From the NCBI GenBank assembly GCA_016271365.2, contig CM028129.1, forward strand, positions 430,546,501-430,610,500: a DNA stretch of 64,000 bases, given 5' to 3'. Origin of the DNA: Neoceratodus forsteri (Eukaryota; Chordata; Ceratodontiformes; Ceratodontidae). Position numbers and translations under genes: made by a program. This document shows positions 43,130-54,479 of this stretch, one piece after another. Numbering within the stretch: position 1 is the first letter of the stretch; each line of letters begins with the position of its first letter. A model generated the notes under the pieces. It had not been told where the DNA came from and did not search any database. It saw only the letters and a list, made by a program, of their open reading frames with translations.

Positions 43130-46100
43130 TCCAGTGATAAGGGTGAAGAAAGATGGGCTACTGCATATGGGTGGGGTCAGATATGCAGTGCACAGCGTTG
43201 CATGGAATGGAAACTTGTGGGACACAGTAGAAGAGCGATAGGACCATGATCCCAACATGGGTCAAACCTTGCATAACAGTGCCTGGCATGATCGCATATG
43301 GCACAGCAGCTCCCGGCAGAACAGCGACAGACATAGCAGGTAGTGCCACAACAGCGAACATCAGACTAGAGTGAGTCATATCAGTGAATGGCATTCCGGT
43401 GAGTGTCAAAACAGTGAGTGGCATGTAAGGAGTGGCAAAACAGTGTGTTGCAAAACCACGAATGGCAAATATGTGATCCGTGGGCATGAGCAGAAAACGA
43501 TGATGGTGATCACATACCACATGCCATCGAGGGGTTTGTAGGTGTGGTGGTGGAGGTCAAGGAGGCAATGCACTCAGCAACCAATGTGCCACCCTATGGT
43601 GCAGAGGACTACAGCATCTGGCACCACAGTGATCCAATCATAGGACTGGGGGCAAAGGTTTGAGCACTGCCACCGATGACATGTGTGTGAGTGTGTCTCT
43701 CCATCCACAGTTCACTCACTGTACCTACTGTACCCACCAGTGCAGTGTGCGCCTGTAGGTGTCACCCTGCTGTTCATTAGTCTGCTAGTTCCCCACCCTG
43801 TGTCTGCAGCCACTGGCCACAGGATGTTAGCATGGTTCCAGCACCCCGTCCCCTTTGCTGTTCCTGCAGTGGTCTGCACACATTTTGACAAGCATAGTGT
43901 CACCTACACTGGCTGCATGGTGTCCATACAGTGGCACCAATGCTTTTGCCACCTGTCCTTGCTGCTCTATGGTGTCTGTCCATGTTGCTGAACCGGGAGG
44001 GCTACAACACCCATACCACGTCAGGTGGCCATTGGACTAGGATGGCTGCAGTTGGGTCCATGCTCACTGTCAACATTGTGCTGTTACCGGCTCCCACTGT
44101 GCCAAGTGCATGGACCATGTCTTTCCGTCCTGCCATGCCTACCATTGATGAGCCACGTCCCTGTGCTAACTGTGTGACTGTCTGCACTTGCCTGCCCCCC
44201 TAAGGTATGCCACAGTGGTGAGGGTGTGGTGTGGGGTACTCACTGTAGTCCATCTTGGCCCCCACCCCACCCCTTGGGCCTTGAGACGACGTGCCTCCGT
44301 TGGAGATCCATCAGTCAGTGTAGGTTGTGCGCATGCGGGATGTTGCAGCAGCAGGCTTGCTGTTCAGAGTGACACCATCCTCCTGTCCTGTGTGTTCTAC
44401 CTGTTGGAAGTGTCACCAGATGCCAGTCATCATGGGCCCTGGGATGCCACCCCCCATGTTGTATGCATGACATCTGGCCCAGGAAAGGAGCGAGTGACAA
44501 CAGAGGTGCCACCATCTGTGAGCCTACATCACCATCCTGATGCTGCTGGTCTTGATTCTGGACTCAGTGTGATGTCTGGCTGCCTGCTGTTCTGTGGACA
44601 TGCAGTGTGCACCTCATACAACATAGTGCCAGAGCTCACTGGCATGCCGGAAGTGGACTGTCAGTGCAGCGTGGACAGCTACAACCAGCACCACAGCCAG
44701 CTAGCCAACCAACAGGGCTGAACTGTGTCCTTGTGGTAGTGGTTGTCTGGACCGTAAGCAGTGAGGGTGTTGAGTGGGGTAACAGATGCCTTCCAGATGG
44801 GCACGGTGAAGGTGTTAGTGCAACCACTGAAGCGCCACGTTGGTTCATGCCTGTGACATGTGGTGGTGGTGTGTACAGACCACCAGGAACAGTCAGCAGT
44901 GGAGCAGTGGGATGGGGACAGCATAGTATACCAGGCCCAGAAACCCAGATGGCAACATGTTGGACATAGGTCTGGCAGCCAGTCTGCCACTGACTGCGTG
45001 ATGCATGTGCAGCTGTGCCTTGCTGCCATGGCCTGCTGCCTTTAGTGCCCTATAACTGTAAAGATACAATGATGCTATGATGGTTCCTCCATAGTGTGAC
45101 TGTCTATCTTGTGGTACGAGGCCAGGGTGGGGAGGGGTGGCCATCCTCATCAGTGTGCCCTTGGCCCAGTAACTGATCGGCACTCCTGATCTTTACCACA
45201 ACATGAACTGCAGTCACAGCAATGTGTGCAATGAAGGTGGGGCAGTGTCAGCGGACAGGACCACTTTAGCTTTGGGGTGCAATAGTACCGCATGCTGCCC
45301 ATATGTGCAGTACCATGGTTGGGACCACTGTATGCGATGCCACACTCCACAGCCAGAGTGCAACTGTGGTTGGGGCAGTGGTGTCACTGTGTCAGCACAG
45401 GTCATTGAGCTGGTGTTTATGTGACCACATGGTTGTGTTGCCACCTGACCACATGAGTTATTGTGTGGCCACCGAGAATCGTGCAATAGTTCACAGGCAA
45501 AGCAGGCTGCAGGCTCTGGGATGACGCCTTACCTCCAAAATACCCTGTCAGCATTGATGTATGTATCCCTATGGTCAGAGCAGCATGGCTCGGAAGCCAC
45601 TTGGTCTGTGGGACACTCTCACTGTTCCCATTTGGTTCCAAATTGTCTTGAAGCAGAACCCAGGCTCTGGTATGGTCAGGTGTGACAAGTGGAATCTGGA
45701 GGACCGTATAGCATCATAAGAGGGTTCCAGCTACATATCATGGCTGATAGAGGTGCATACTGTGTTTGCATTACCAGCGACTGTGATTTCAGCATGCAGT
45801 ACATCTCCGTGCAAGCAGTGCTATATTCTGTAACTGCCAACCTGCTGATGTGGCTGGGTCTTTTAGCCTGTGAACTACCGGATCACTGTTGCTGTGACCA
45901 TGTAGACCATCTGCCTGCACCAGAGGGAGTATCCCGGGTCCCTGCTGCTTCCATCTGTGTCTGTGTGACAGGGTGACTTATGTGCAGGCTGTGCTGGGGT
46001 GCCATCTGTGTTCCAATGTGCTCCTGCTTCTTCAGTTGCTGGTGAGTGGTGTTGATTGCAGCTGTTCCTGCCCTGCTGTTGCTGTGTCCCAGGGACATGT

Positions 46101-46540
46101 GTTTGCTGGTGGAGTGGTGTGGGCTGTGGCTGGTGCTAGACTGCAGGACTGCTACAGGCAATGGCTGTAGAGTTCATATGCAGCCAAAGGTCACCTGCTC
46201 CTGCTATATGGGGATACCTGTACAGGCGTGACAAGGAGCTGGTGATGAAGATGTACTGAGGTGCACAGAGTACCACTGTTACCAGTGTCTGGCACGAGTG
46301 CACACTGTCGTGGACCAGGTGATGCACCCTCATGAGCCACAATCACATTGCCGATGCTGGTGAGGTGGAGGCCTGCCGTGTGGTGGTCAACATCATGGAG
46401 AGGCAGGAGGAGTATAAAGAGCACTCACAGGTGGTGGTGGAGTGTACCACAGGGGTGGCACAACAAGTCACGGCACCTACCCTTAGCACACTAGCCAAAT
46501 GAAGTCTACAAATGTTTTTTCTTCCAGACTTAATCTTCAT
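43130..46540. other. TG-rich segment, possibly interior of a Harbinger-like element
   Basis: 3.4 kb with a strong TG/CA bias and low stop density in several frames on both strands, so many open frames overlap without meaning. Near its right end a plus frame (46342-46503) reads CRVVVNIMERQEEYKEHSQV, like the coiled C-terminal part of Harbinger Myb-like proteins. No terminal repeats identified. It resembles 59804-63997 in composition but no long shared words were found by eye. Confidence 0.35.
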
Positions 46541-47018
46541 TTACTAAGCCTTAAACACACTGGCCCCCCACACCACTACTGCTCTAGGGAACAATTAACT
46601 ACAAGTGCCTCTGACACTGGTTATAATAGCGATTCTGAAGACTCTGAAGTTTTTTAGGCAAGAGAGCAGGATATCAACCCAGGAGAGGGAAGAGGAAGGG
46701 CTGGTATCAAGGAAACCTCAGAGGATAAGAAGAGGACATAGGAGGTCAGGGCAGCAGAAGTCAACCCAAGAGGAGATACCAACAGCAAGAATAGAGACAG
46801 GAAATCATGCAGAGACTGGGAATGATAATGTAATTAATTTATCAAATTACAGTTTAACAACTTTTGAAATTAACATTCTGAATAAGGGACTTTCATTTAT
46901 ATCGACACCTGACCTTGATTTTTCCAGACAAACTATAGACATTTGCAGACTTTGTCATGTGTTAAATCAAGTGTTTTTATTATAAAGAAGACACCATGGG
47001 AAGAGCAGTAACAAATGT

Positions 47019-47262
47019 GAATATAAGTATTTTTTCAGAGAGGTGGTGGACGCATGGAACAGCCTTCCTGAGGAGGTTGTGGGGTCTAAAACTGTGGAGA
47101 ATTCAAGAATGCATGGGACAGACATAAAGCAATTCTTGTGGGGGTAGGAAGAAATATCCTGTTGGTTAACTAGGATCTGCAGCTTATCCTGTAGGTAGGG
47201 AAATCTGAAGATTATGTGGACCAAGCGTTCTTATCTGTCAAAGTCTATGTTTCTGTGTTTAA
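47019..47262 (+). mobile_element. CR1 3'-end fragment inside the Penelope copy
   Basis: Closely matches 12280-12515: agtattttttcagagag, then FREVVDAWNSLPEEVVGSKT, then gttaactaggatctgcagct and tctatgtttctgtg. A 5'-truncated CR1 insertion of about 245 bp. Confidence 0.85.
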
Positions 47263-47986
47263 GTAACAGCTCTTTGTCTCCTGGTAATATTGAAGGCATA
47301 ACTAGTTAAATTCCTATGCAGGATGTCTTAGAGGCCCTTACAGAAATAGAAAATGTGACTCCTAATATAGAATTGCTAGAAGTAACTGAGCACTTTCTGC
47401 CCCACAGGCAGCAGCAGTCAATACTTTTCAAAAACTTTGTTAGAAAAACTTGAGGTGTTAAGAAATGAAGAATTTGCACCATGGTACTGTAATGTTACTG
47501 CACAGGAAATGCAAGCTGTAGAGAACTTAAAGAATAATAAGCAAATTGTAATTAAACCAGTAGATAAGGGGCAGTTGTGGTTGTGCTAAATAGGGAAGAC
47601 TTTATAGCTGAGGTAGAGAGACAGCTTGGAAACAGACAGTTTTATCTTCCAGGAAATCAGGACCCCACACATAGATTGAAACAGAAAGTAGATGAATTCA
47701 TATCTTGGGCACTTCACAAAGACCATACTAATGAGAGGGAAAGAATTATCTAATGACAGAATTCTCACTTAAAGCTCAGTTTTATGTTCTTCCAAATATT
47801 CAGAAACACTGTTAAAACCACCTGGGAGGCCTGTTATTTCAGGGCTAGGCACTGTAACCGAACCATTGGCCAAATTTGTTGATGACCATTTAAAACACTT
47901 TAGTTATCAACCTTCCATCACACCTTGTAGATACAGGGATATTCTGAAAAACTTAGAGAAGTAAAATTGGAGAAACAGAGAATACT

Positions 47987-49285
47987 GGATTTTATTTATT
48001 TATTTATTTATTTGAATCTAGGATTACAAGTACCTTTGAGCCAAGGCTCTTTTCAAAGGTTCCACGTCAGTTGAGGTACAATTCAAACAAGCCATTGAAC
48101 AACAGTATAACAGTGGGTTATAGGCAGTTACATACAGTTTTATACATTCAATACAGTGGCAAAAATGCCAGAAGGCGGTCTGGTGACAGGGTTGACACAG
48201 TATGGAGGAGACACACTAGAGGGTGTGGCCATAGGCACTTGTCAAATATCAATTAAAGTGCTACAAGGCGAGGGAAGGAGGGTGGGAGGAGGGAGAATGA
48301 ATAGGTGCATGAGAGGAGTTGAGGGGGGAGGATTAAGTGCTAGGTGGAAAGAGCAAAGAGGAGAGGGAGAACAATTAGGAAGGACAGTCACAGGAGCTAG
48401 ATGCAGACAGGATGTGACAGAGATTGGTTGAATGGACCAAGTTTTGGCATTGAGGCGATGTCAATGTTGAGACCATTGAACCAGCTGGGAGCTCTGTGCG
48501 CAAATGATCTTTGCCCTAGTGTGGTGCAATCATGCGGATATGTAGAAGCTGGATTCAGAGCCCCTGGTGATGCGAGTAGTCAGCGCTGGACAGAGGAGAG
48601 CTTGGACACCTGGGGAGCAAGGCCTAGTGTTATTTTTTTGTCATAAGGCAGGTTTGGTACTTGATCCAGTTTGAAAGTTGAAGCCACCCAGTCTGTGCGT
48701 AGAGAGCACATGTGTGGACAAGGCGATGGGCACCGGTTATGAGACAGCAAGCTTTGGTTAGTGTAATGGATATGTGCCTGAGGTAGTGGCAGAGGCAGAG
48801 CCATAGATGATTAGGCTGTAGTCGATTATTGAGATTACTGAGCTCTGTACTGCAATCACTAAGGCATCTGAGGTTAGGCATTGCCTGTGCCCGAAGAGTA
48901 GGCCAATCGCGAGTGTTGGCAGCCTTAGCAATGTTGTCAATGTGTTTAGCATATTACAGGTTACAATCGATGGTAATACCTAGATATTTAAAGGATTGAA
49001 CCTGTTCAAGGGTTGCACCAAGGCAGTTTTTGATCGTGATGGGATTGAGTTCTGTGTTTATGCGGTCTGCAGAAGAGCATGGACTTGTTTTTTTGTAGTT
49101 GAGAACCAATTTATGTGTACTAAACCAAGTTTCAATCGAGGTGAAGGCAAGCTGTAGATTCTTTAGAAAGTGGTCCGATCCTTGTGAGTGGAGAGGATGA
49201 CGGCATCATCAGTACAGAGGAGGATTTGTGCTGGACACGATTGTGGAAGATCATTCAGAAAGAGGCTAAAAGGATGGGCAGCTAG
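47987..49285 (-). mobile_element. Jockey-group LINE copy A, 5'-truncated
   Basis: The 3' tail with (AAATA)n and stem-loop is at 47992-48071 (minus strand). Upstream come SSVISIIDYSLIIYGSASATTSG (48770-48850), an ITGAHRLVHTCALYAQTGWL block (48680-48745) and FSLFLNDLPQSCPAQILLCTDDAVILS (49185-49265), the last being the RT YADD block read as CTDD. Copy A starts within the RT. Confidence 0.75.
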
Positions 49286-49898
49286 GCACAATACACTAGT
49301 TGTGCATGGAGTTGCCATCCAGTATTTCTATAGTGTTTGGTACCCCAAAATAATTGTATAAAGTTTTTTTAATAAATATTAACTGCCGCATTTTTTTTCC
49401 AGTTTATGGTTGGTTGCTAGGGTCAGCGCTATGGTCGTTATGAAGCAGACACCCTACTTGTCTAGTGCAGCCTTTGATTGGTTGCTAGCTGCCTGTGGGC
49501 AGTTTTTCAAAAGAAAAACATAGCTATTTTATTTTCGCTAAGCGAGAGGATTTACTGAAAGAGAATTTCTAAGGAGGTTGTAACTGTAAGTAATGTAATA
49601 TATCTGGTTGAGTATGAATTTTTAATACAAGTATAAATATCTGGTTGATCCAGCTTTATTAGAATGTCCGGTGTTCTGAGTGATCCTGCCAGCAGCCAGC
49701 GCCTGCAAGTTACTATGTAGATATAATCCTCCCACTTCTGTTACCACAGCTGTTGTGGCTCATGCGCTTTGAAAACCAGCTAAAATGTTGCTGTTCCACG
49801 GTATGGCATAACTACATTTCCATGACCTTTGAACTGTGGTACAACAACATTTCAGCTATGATGGTTTTCCATGCTGAACAAGCCCTCATCGTACACTA
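49286..49898. other. Unassigned DNA between two LINE copies
   Basis: No coding text. It has ctggttgatcc at 49641-49651 and tgatcctgccag at 49681-49692, which together spell the start of 18S rRNA split by 29 bp; a nearby ctggttgag at 49601 suggests chance or local duplication. Likely a non-autonomous element or the start of another insertion. Confidence 0.35.
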
Positions 49899-52094
49899 TA
49901 TTTATTTATTAAAGTTTCGAATTACAACCTTTGAGTCAGAGACTCTTTTGCAAAGGCTCCACATCAAAACAAACATACAGATTTCTTTATGAAAGATTGA
50001 ACATACTTCATAAATTGGGTTATATGTTGGTACTTTACTTAATTACATCAAACATTTACAGTACTTGGTTAGTCTCTTAAGGTTGATTATAAACCCTGGG
50101 TCGATGTGATATAGAGTGATTTGTTGCAGCTACCGTCTCGGAGTCAATGAGATGTCTCTTGATTCTGGTTTTAAATTGGCCTAGTCTAGGAGCCAGGGAG
50201 ATGGGAGAAGGGAGTTCATTGGGCCAGATGGGAGCCCGATAGCTAAGGACCTTTGTCCTAGTGAGGGCCTGCAGTGGGGACAGGATGGGAGTGCTTGCTT
50301 GGTGCCTTGGGGTGCTCCTGTGGGGTTAGGTTGGATGAGGGAGTGAAGGCCAGTGGGTGCAAGCTTCAAGAGTATTTTTTTGGCTTGGAGACAAGTATGG
50401 TATTTTAGCCTTCCTTTGAAGGTCAGCCAGTCCGCTCTTTGTAGAGGTCACAGGTGTGGGTAAGTCGGTCACTTTCTATGACCAGTCGGCAGGCTTTATT
50501 GAGGGCAAGATTGATTCATTTAAGGGTCGGGTGAGGTCAGCCATCCTGATATTATAATCCCATAGTCTACAAGTGATATGACTGAGCTGGTTACTGCCAG
50601 TCGTACGGCCTGTGGTGGGAGGCATTGTCTGTGCCTATAGAGGGTCCCTAGTCTGGTGTTTACCAAGGAGGAGAGATGGTTGATGTGCATGTGATAGGTA
50701 AGGAAGTGACAAGTGTAATGCCAAGGTATTTGAAGTGTGAGACCTGGTCAATTTGGATGCCCTGGTAGTTAGAGATGTTAAGGTGGGAGCTAATGTAGGG
50801 TTTTGGCGGTGCACAAGATCATGGATTTGGTTTTGGTATAGTTTAGTATTAGTCGATGATCTGTGAACCAGTCTTCTAGTTCATGAAGGTAACTTTGAAG
50901 CTTGCTTTAGAGGCAGTTAGGCGCTTTCTTTCCAGCGAACTACTGCATCGTCTGCATAGAGCAGAAGCTTATCATTGCAGGCTTTGGGATGGAGTTCAGG
51001 AAGAGGGTGAATAATAGAGGGCCTAGGATTGACCTTTGGTACACCTGCCTAAGCTGGTTTCTTGGCGGATAGGGTGGTGTTGATTTGATCCTTGTTGTCT
51101 GGTCTGTGAGATAGTTCTTAAACCAGTGTATTGTGTCTGGGGCGAGATTGAGGGAGGGGAGTAGGTGGATAAGTAGATCATGACTGGACGGTGTCGAATG
51201 CATTGGTTAGGTCAACAAAATTGCGCCTGCTATTTCCCTCATCAAGAGCCTCATGTATATAAGTTGTAAGTCCGAGGAGTGCAGTGGTGGTGCTGTGACC
51301 TGTTCTGAAGCCATGTTGCTCTTGGCAGAGCAGAGAGTGGCTAGTCAGGTACTCAGTGAGTTGGTCTGACACTATTCTTTCGAGGGATTTTGAGAGGAGG
51401 GAGTATCGTGGTGGGTCTATAGTTGCCAGGATCAGCTGGGTCACCCTTTTAAGGATTGGTATGATAATTCCCCTTTTCAGAGAGTAGGGAATTGTTCTAG
51501 GCATAGGGAGTGGTTGAAAATTTTGGTGAGGTGTGGAAGGGTCACGTCAAGTGTTAGCCGGAGGAATTTGAGATCTATAGAGTCACTGCTATACTGCTTG
51601 TTACGTGAAGGCTTTAGACAGGCAGTGTTTGGCCTTACTGCAGGAGATCGTTCCTGAGCGGAAAGGTGGGAGGTTGGGCCTAAGGTAGGTGGTAGCAGGG
51701 ACCCTAGGGGAGGGTCAAAGAAGTTTGGTGGGAGTATGCGGCTGAGGTCCATGAAGGAATTGTTCAGGACATTGGTTGTGGTGGGGTCCTGGGAGATGGT
51801 ACCATTGTTGAGCAACTGTGATGGCGTTAGGTTGATGGTTTTCCCACAGAGCTCTTTGACATTGCTCCAGAACTTGTTCCCAGAGCCCCAGGTCATGGTG
51901 AGAGCTTGTTTGTAGTGGTTAGCCTTAGCTAGCTGAATAGCCCTGGTGCACTTGTTTCTTGCCTCTATAGAGTTGTCTGTAATGGGGACGTTGGAATTCA
52001 GTGCCCTGTACCAGAGATTATCTCTGTGATGCATCTGATCTAGCAGGGTCTGTGAGATCCACGGGTGTCCCTTGTTTTTATAATCTCAATACTC
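49899..52094 (-). mobile_element. Jockey-group LINE copy B, RT to 3' tail
   Basis: The 3' tail is at 49899-49970 on the minus strand, with the same stem-loop as copy A and 15541. Going 5': RT blocks WFKNYLTDQTTRIKS and QRSILGPLLFTLFLN (50975-51120), LLSKSLERIVSDQLTEYLTS and EQHGFRTGHSTTTALLGL (51270-51420), FVDLTNAFDTV (51181-51215), then a linker with NKCTRAIQLAKANHY and WSNVKELCGKTINL (51840-51960). The 5' end is within ORF2 before the RT, at the Penelope junction. Stops and shifts throughout. Confidence 0.8.
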
Positions 52095-52605
52095 AATACT
52101 AGTTACACTGGATATTAAGTCTTTATACAGCAACATACCCATGATGGAGGCCTATGGGCACTATGGTACTATCTAGGTAAGAGACTTGAGGGTGCTAAAC
52201 CAGACACTGAACTTCTCAAAGACATGAAGAGACTTGTCCTAAAGAAAATTTCTTTGTTTTGATAACAAATTTTATCATCCATAAAGGTACAGCCATGGGG
52301 GCAAGTTTGGCCCCAATTACACAAACCTGTACCTCAGCTATTAGGAGGAAGGGTGATGCTAATCCCTATCTGCAGAAAATTCAGGTTTGCAAATGCTTTA
52401 TTGATGATATTTTCATGGTGTGGCAAGGGACAAGAGGAACTGGAAGAATTCCTCCAGTACCTCCACAATTCCAACTCAAACGTCAGCTTACATGCAATAT
52501 GAGTGAAAAGGAGATTGCCTTTCTAGATCTCAGAATATTGGCCAAAGAGGATGTAGCATATTCATCACCCTCTATAGGAAACTAACTGACCCAGGGACAT
52601 AGTTT

Positions 52606-53389
52606 GTTATTTTTACGTGTGGAGGGGAAAAAAGTAACAAAAGTCCTGATTTTCGAGTATCATGACAGTGAAGAGGGCAGGTGCCCTGCATAATGCAAAC
52701 AAATCAGCCAGCATTAAATAATGCCCAAAAACATTTAAGATTACAACTGAACAACTCCTGGGAGGACCAGCCCAGGCCAAGTCAAACATCCACCCCACAG
52801 TTTTACTGCAGCCTGTTCTCAGCCCAACTCTTCCCGAGACCAGAGTTGAAAAACTGACCTAGATATGAGATTTTTTTTTTTATTCAGTTCTTCGACCTCA
52901 GGAGTGGGGACTTACTTGAAAAGTTGAAAATATTTAAGGAACTTTCTTAACTTCCTTCTCAGGAGGAAAGGACCTTACCTCAGTATCAATTCAAATCAGT
53001 TTTGACCTAATTTTGCCCCCACCCCACCTCCAGGTGGATAGCTCACTAGTCTCTCACCCCTTTGCAGCTTACATAACCCTTCCAATCCAGCCCTGATAGG
53101 TGGATCCCAAACTTTGAAATTTCTGCTTGAGCTAGCCCTCCCACCCTCCAAGACAAGTCCCACCTTCTGAACCTCTCCTTCTCCCTCAGTGCTGTCCCTC
53201 AGGCCTGGTAAAAAGCTAAGGTTCTGCCTCTGTACAGGGGTGCGAGGGTGGAGGCGATCCCTCTTCATAAGGCAACCACAGGCCAATTTCAATCCTCCCA
53301 CCTACAGTAACATTAAGCTCCAAGAACCCATTGTATACTCTTAGATCCCTGACTTTGACTCCCAGTTTCCTCTTACCTTAACAGCCTGG
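52606..53389. other. No recognisable gene
   Basis: CT-rich to mixed sequence. The minus frame 52996-53301 is open for 101 codons but shows no known domain. Includes a T-run at 52870-52882. Confidence 0.4.
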
Positions 53390-53800
53390 CTTTAGTAGGA
53401 ACCTCTTTACCGTCTCTTCTCTGCTGTGTGTAACTGATTCTGTCCTTTCTGGGATGGATCAGGGCATGTCAACAGCCATATTTATCAATCTAGCTAAAGC
53501 TTTCAAGTCATTGTCCCATCAGCTGCTCATGAAAAGTTGAATTTTTCTGGACTTTCAGCTCATGCTGTGGACAGGTTCTGCTCATACCTTATGGGCCATA
53601 AACAGTCAAGTTCAGGTGGGTGGTGTCCTTTCTCCCCCATTCTAGCAGAGGGCCCACAGGGCTCCATCCTGGACCCATTACTTATTTCAGGCTGCCAAAA
53701 TTACCTCCACTCTGCCTGTGTCTGCTTACAGAGAGATTTACACTGTGACATTGTTACTGAAATGCAGCTATTTCAGACTAAATCCAGGACAGGATCAGGG
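53390..53800 (+). pseudogene. LINE reverse-transcriptase fragment, plus strand
   Basis: A frame reads DSVLSGMDQGMSTAIFINLAKAFKSLSH (53432-53515; the RT A block, with the usual FDTV changed), then SGLSAHAVDRFCSYLMGHKQS (53545-53605) and EGPQGSILDPLL (53648-53682; the PQGS block). Typical of L2/Jockey-group RT. No FADD found; downstream is too decayed. Confidence 0.65.
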
Positions 53801-54013
53801 AGTCATGCATCGATAGCAGGTTTAACTTTCAGAAGATCTGTTTGGGATTTAACACGTTTAAAACAGAATAAATTTTTTATTTTATATCGTAAGTTGATCC
53901 CTGTGCTCTGTCACATTCCATGTGTGATGTAAGATGTCAGCCATCATAATTGACAAGACGTACAGATTATTTTGGATCTGAATGAAAACCATGTCACAAG
54001 CTGAAGTGAGTGA

Positions 54014-54085
54014 ATAGGTTTCTGTAGTTATGGAGGACTGTCAGTCTAATTCAGAATAGTAAGGAGATGGATGTTTTTGTTTTCC
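54014..54085 (+). repeat. 72-bp direct repeat, copy 1 (copy 2 at 59557)
   Basis: The text gaataggtttctgtagttatggaggactgtc... matches 59557-59632 at about 90%. Copy 1 lies upstream of a Penelope-like element and copy 2 directly upstream of another Penelope fragment, so it may be part of the Penelope terminal sequence. Confidence 0.7.
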
Positions 54086-54479
54086 TGTTTTGCACACTGT
54101 TTTGATTGCATTATTGAAATTTGCACATGGTTTTAGTATTGCACTAGCACTTTAAATGCTAATTATGTGATTGAGAGATTTTGTATTTAAACAGAGTGTT
54201 CACTGGGCACGATCTTCATTAAAGACCAGGATTAGTTGAAATGTTAGAAGATTGCTGTTAGTCTCCAGGTGATGTGGCACTGTTTTGGTGGCCAAAATAT
54301 ATATTTTTTAATTTGGTTAAGCATTTTCTTGCTGACTTTTTGTTTTGTGTGTAAGCGTGCCATGACTGTTTAGCTTCCAGTTATTATTACTGTTATTGAG
54401 CACTCAATTCCCTAGTGTGGCCCCATTTTTGCTGTGTTGTACTTTTGGAGCAATGCACAGGTAAACTGCATACAAGAGA

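Larger units (their letters stand above)
46600..52605 (+). mobile_element. Penelope-like element split by LINE insertions
   Basis: Left part 46600-47986 and right part 52095-52605 form one Penelope-like RT when the block between is removed. Left: NVINLSNYSLTTFEINILNKGLSF (46829-46900) and VVVLNREDFIAEVERQL, then in shifted frames text equivalent to RPVISGLGTVTEPLAKFVDDH (47830-47890). Right: LVTLDIKSLYSNIP (52100-52142), a GTAMGASLAP text (52287-52317), CFIDDIFMVWQGT (52394-52432) and EIAFLDLRIL (52512-52541). No GIY-YIG endonuclease remains. The word aatact occurs at both edges of the inserted block (47981-47986, 52095-52100). Confidence 0.82.

Noticed and set aside
49641..49692. 18S rRNA 5'-end-like words (ctggttgatcc ... 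tgatcctgccag)
   Set aside because: The words are split by 29 bp, nothing further of 18S follows, and another ctggttga lies nearby at 49601. Chance or local duplication is likelier than an rRNA relic.
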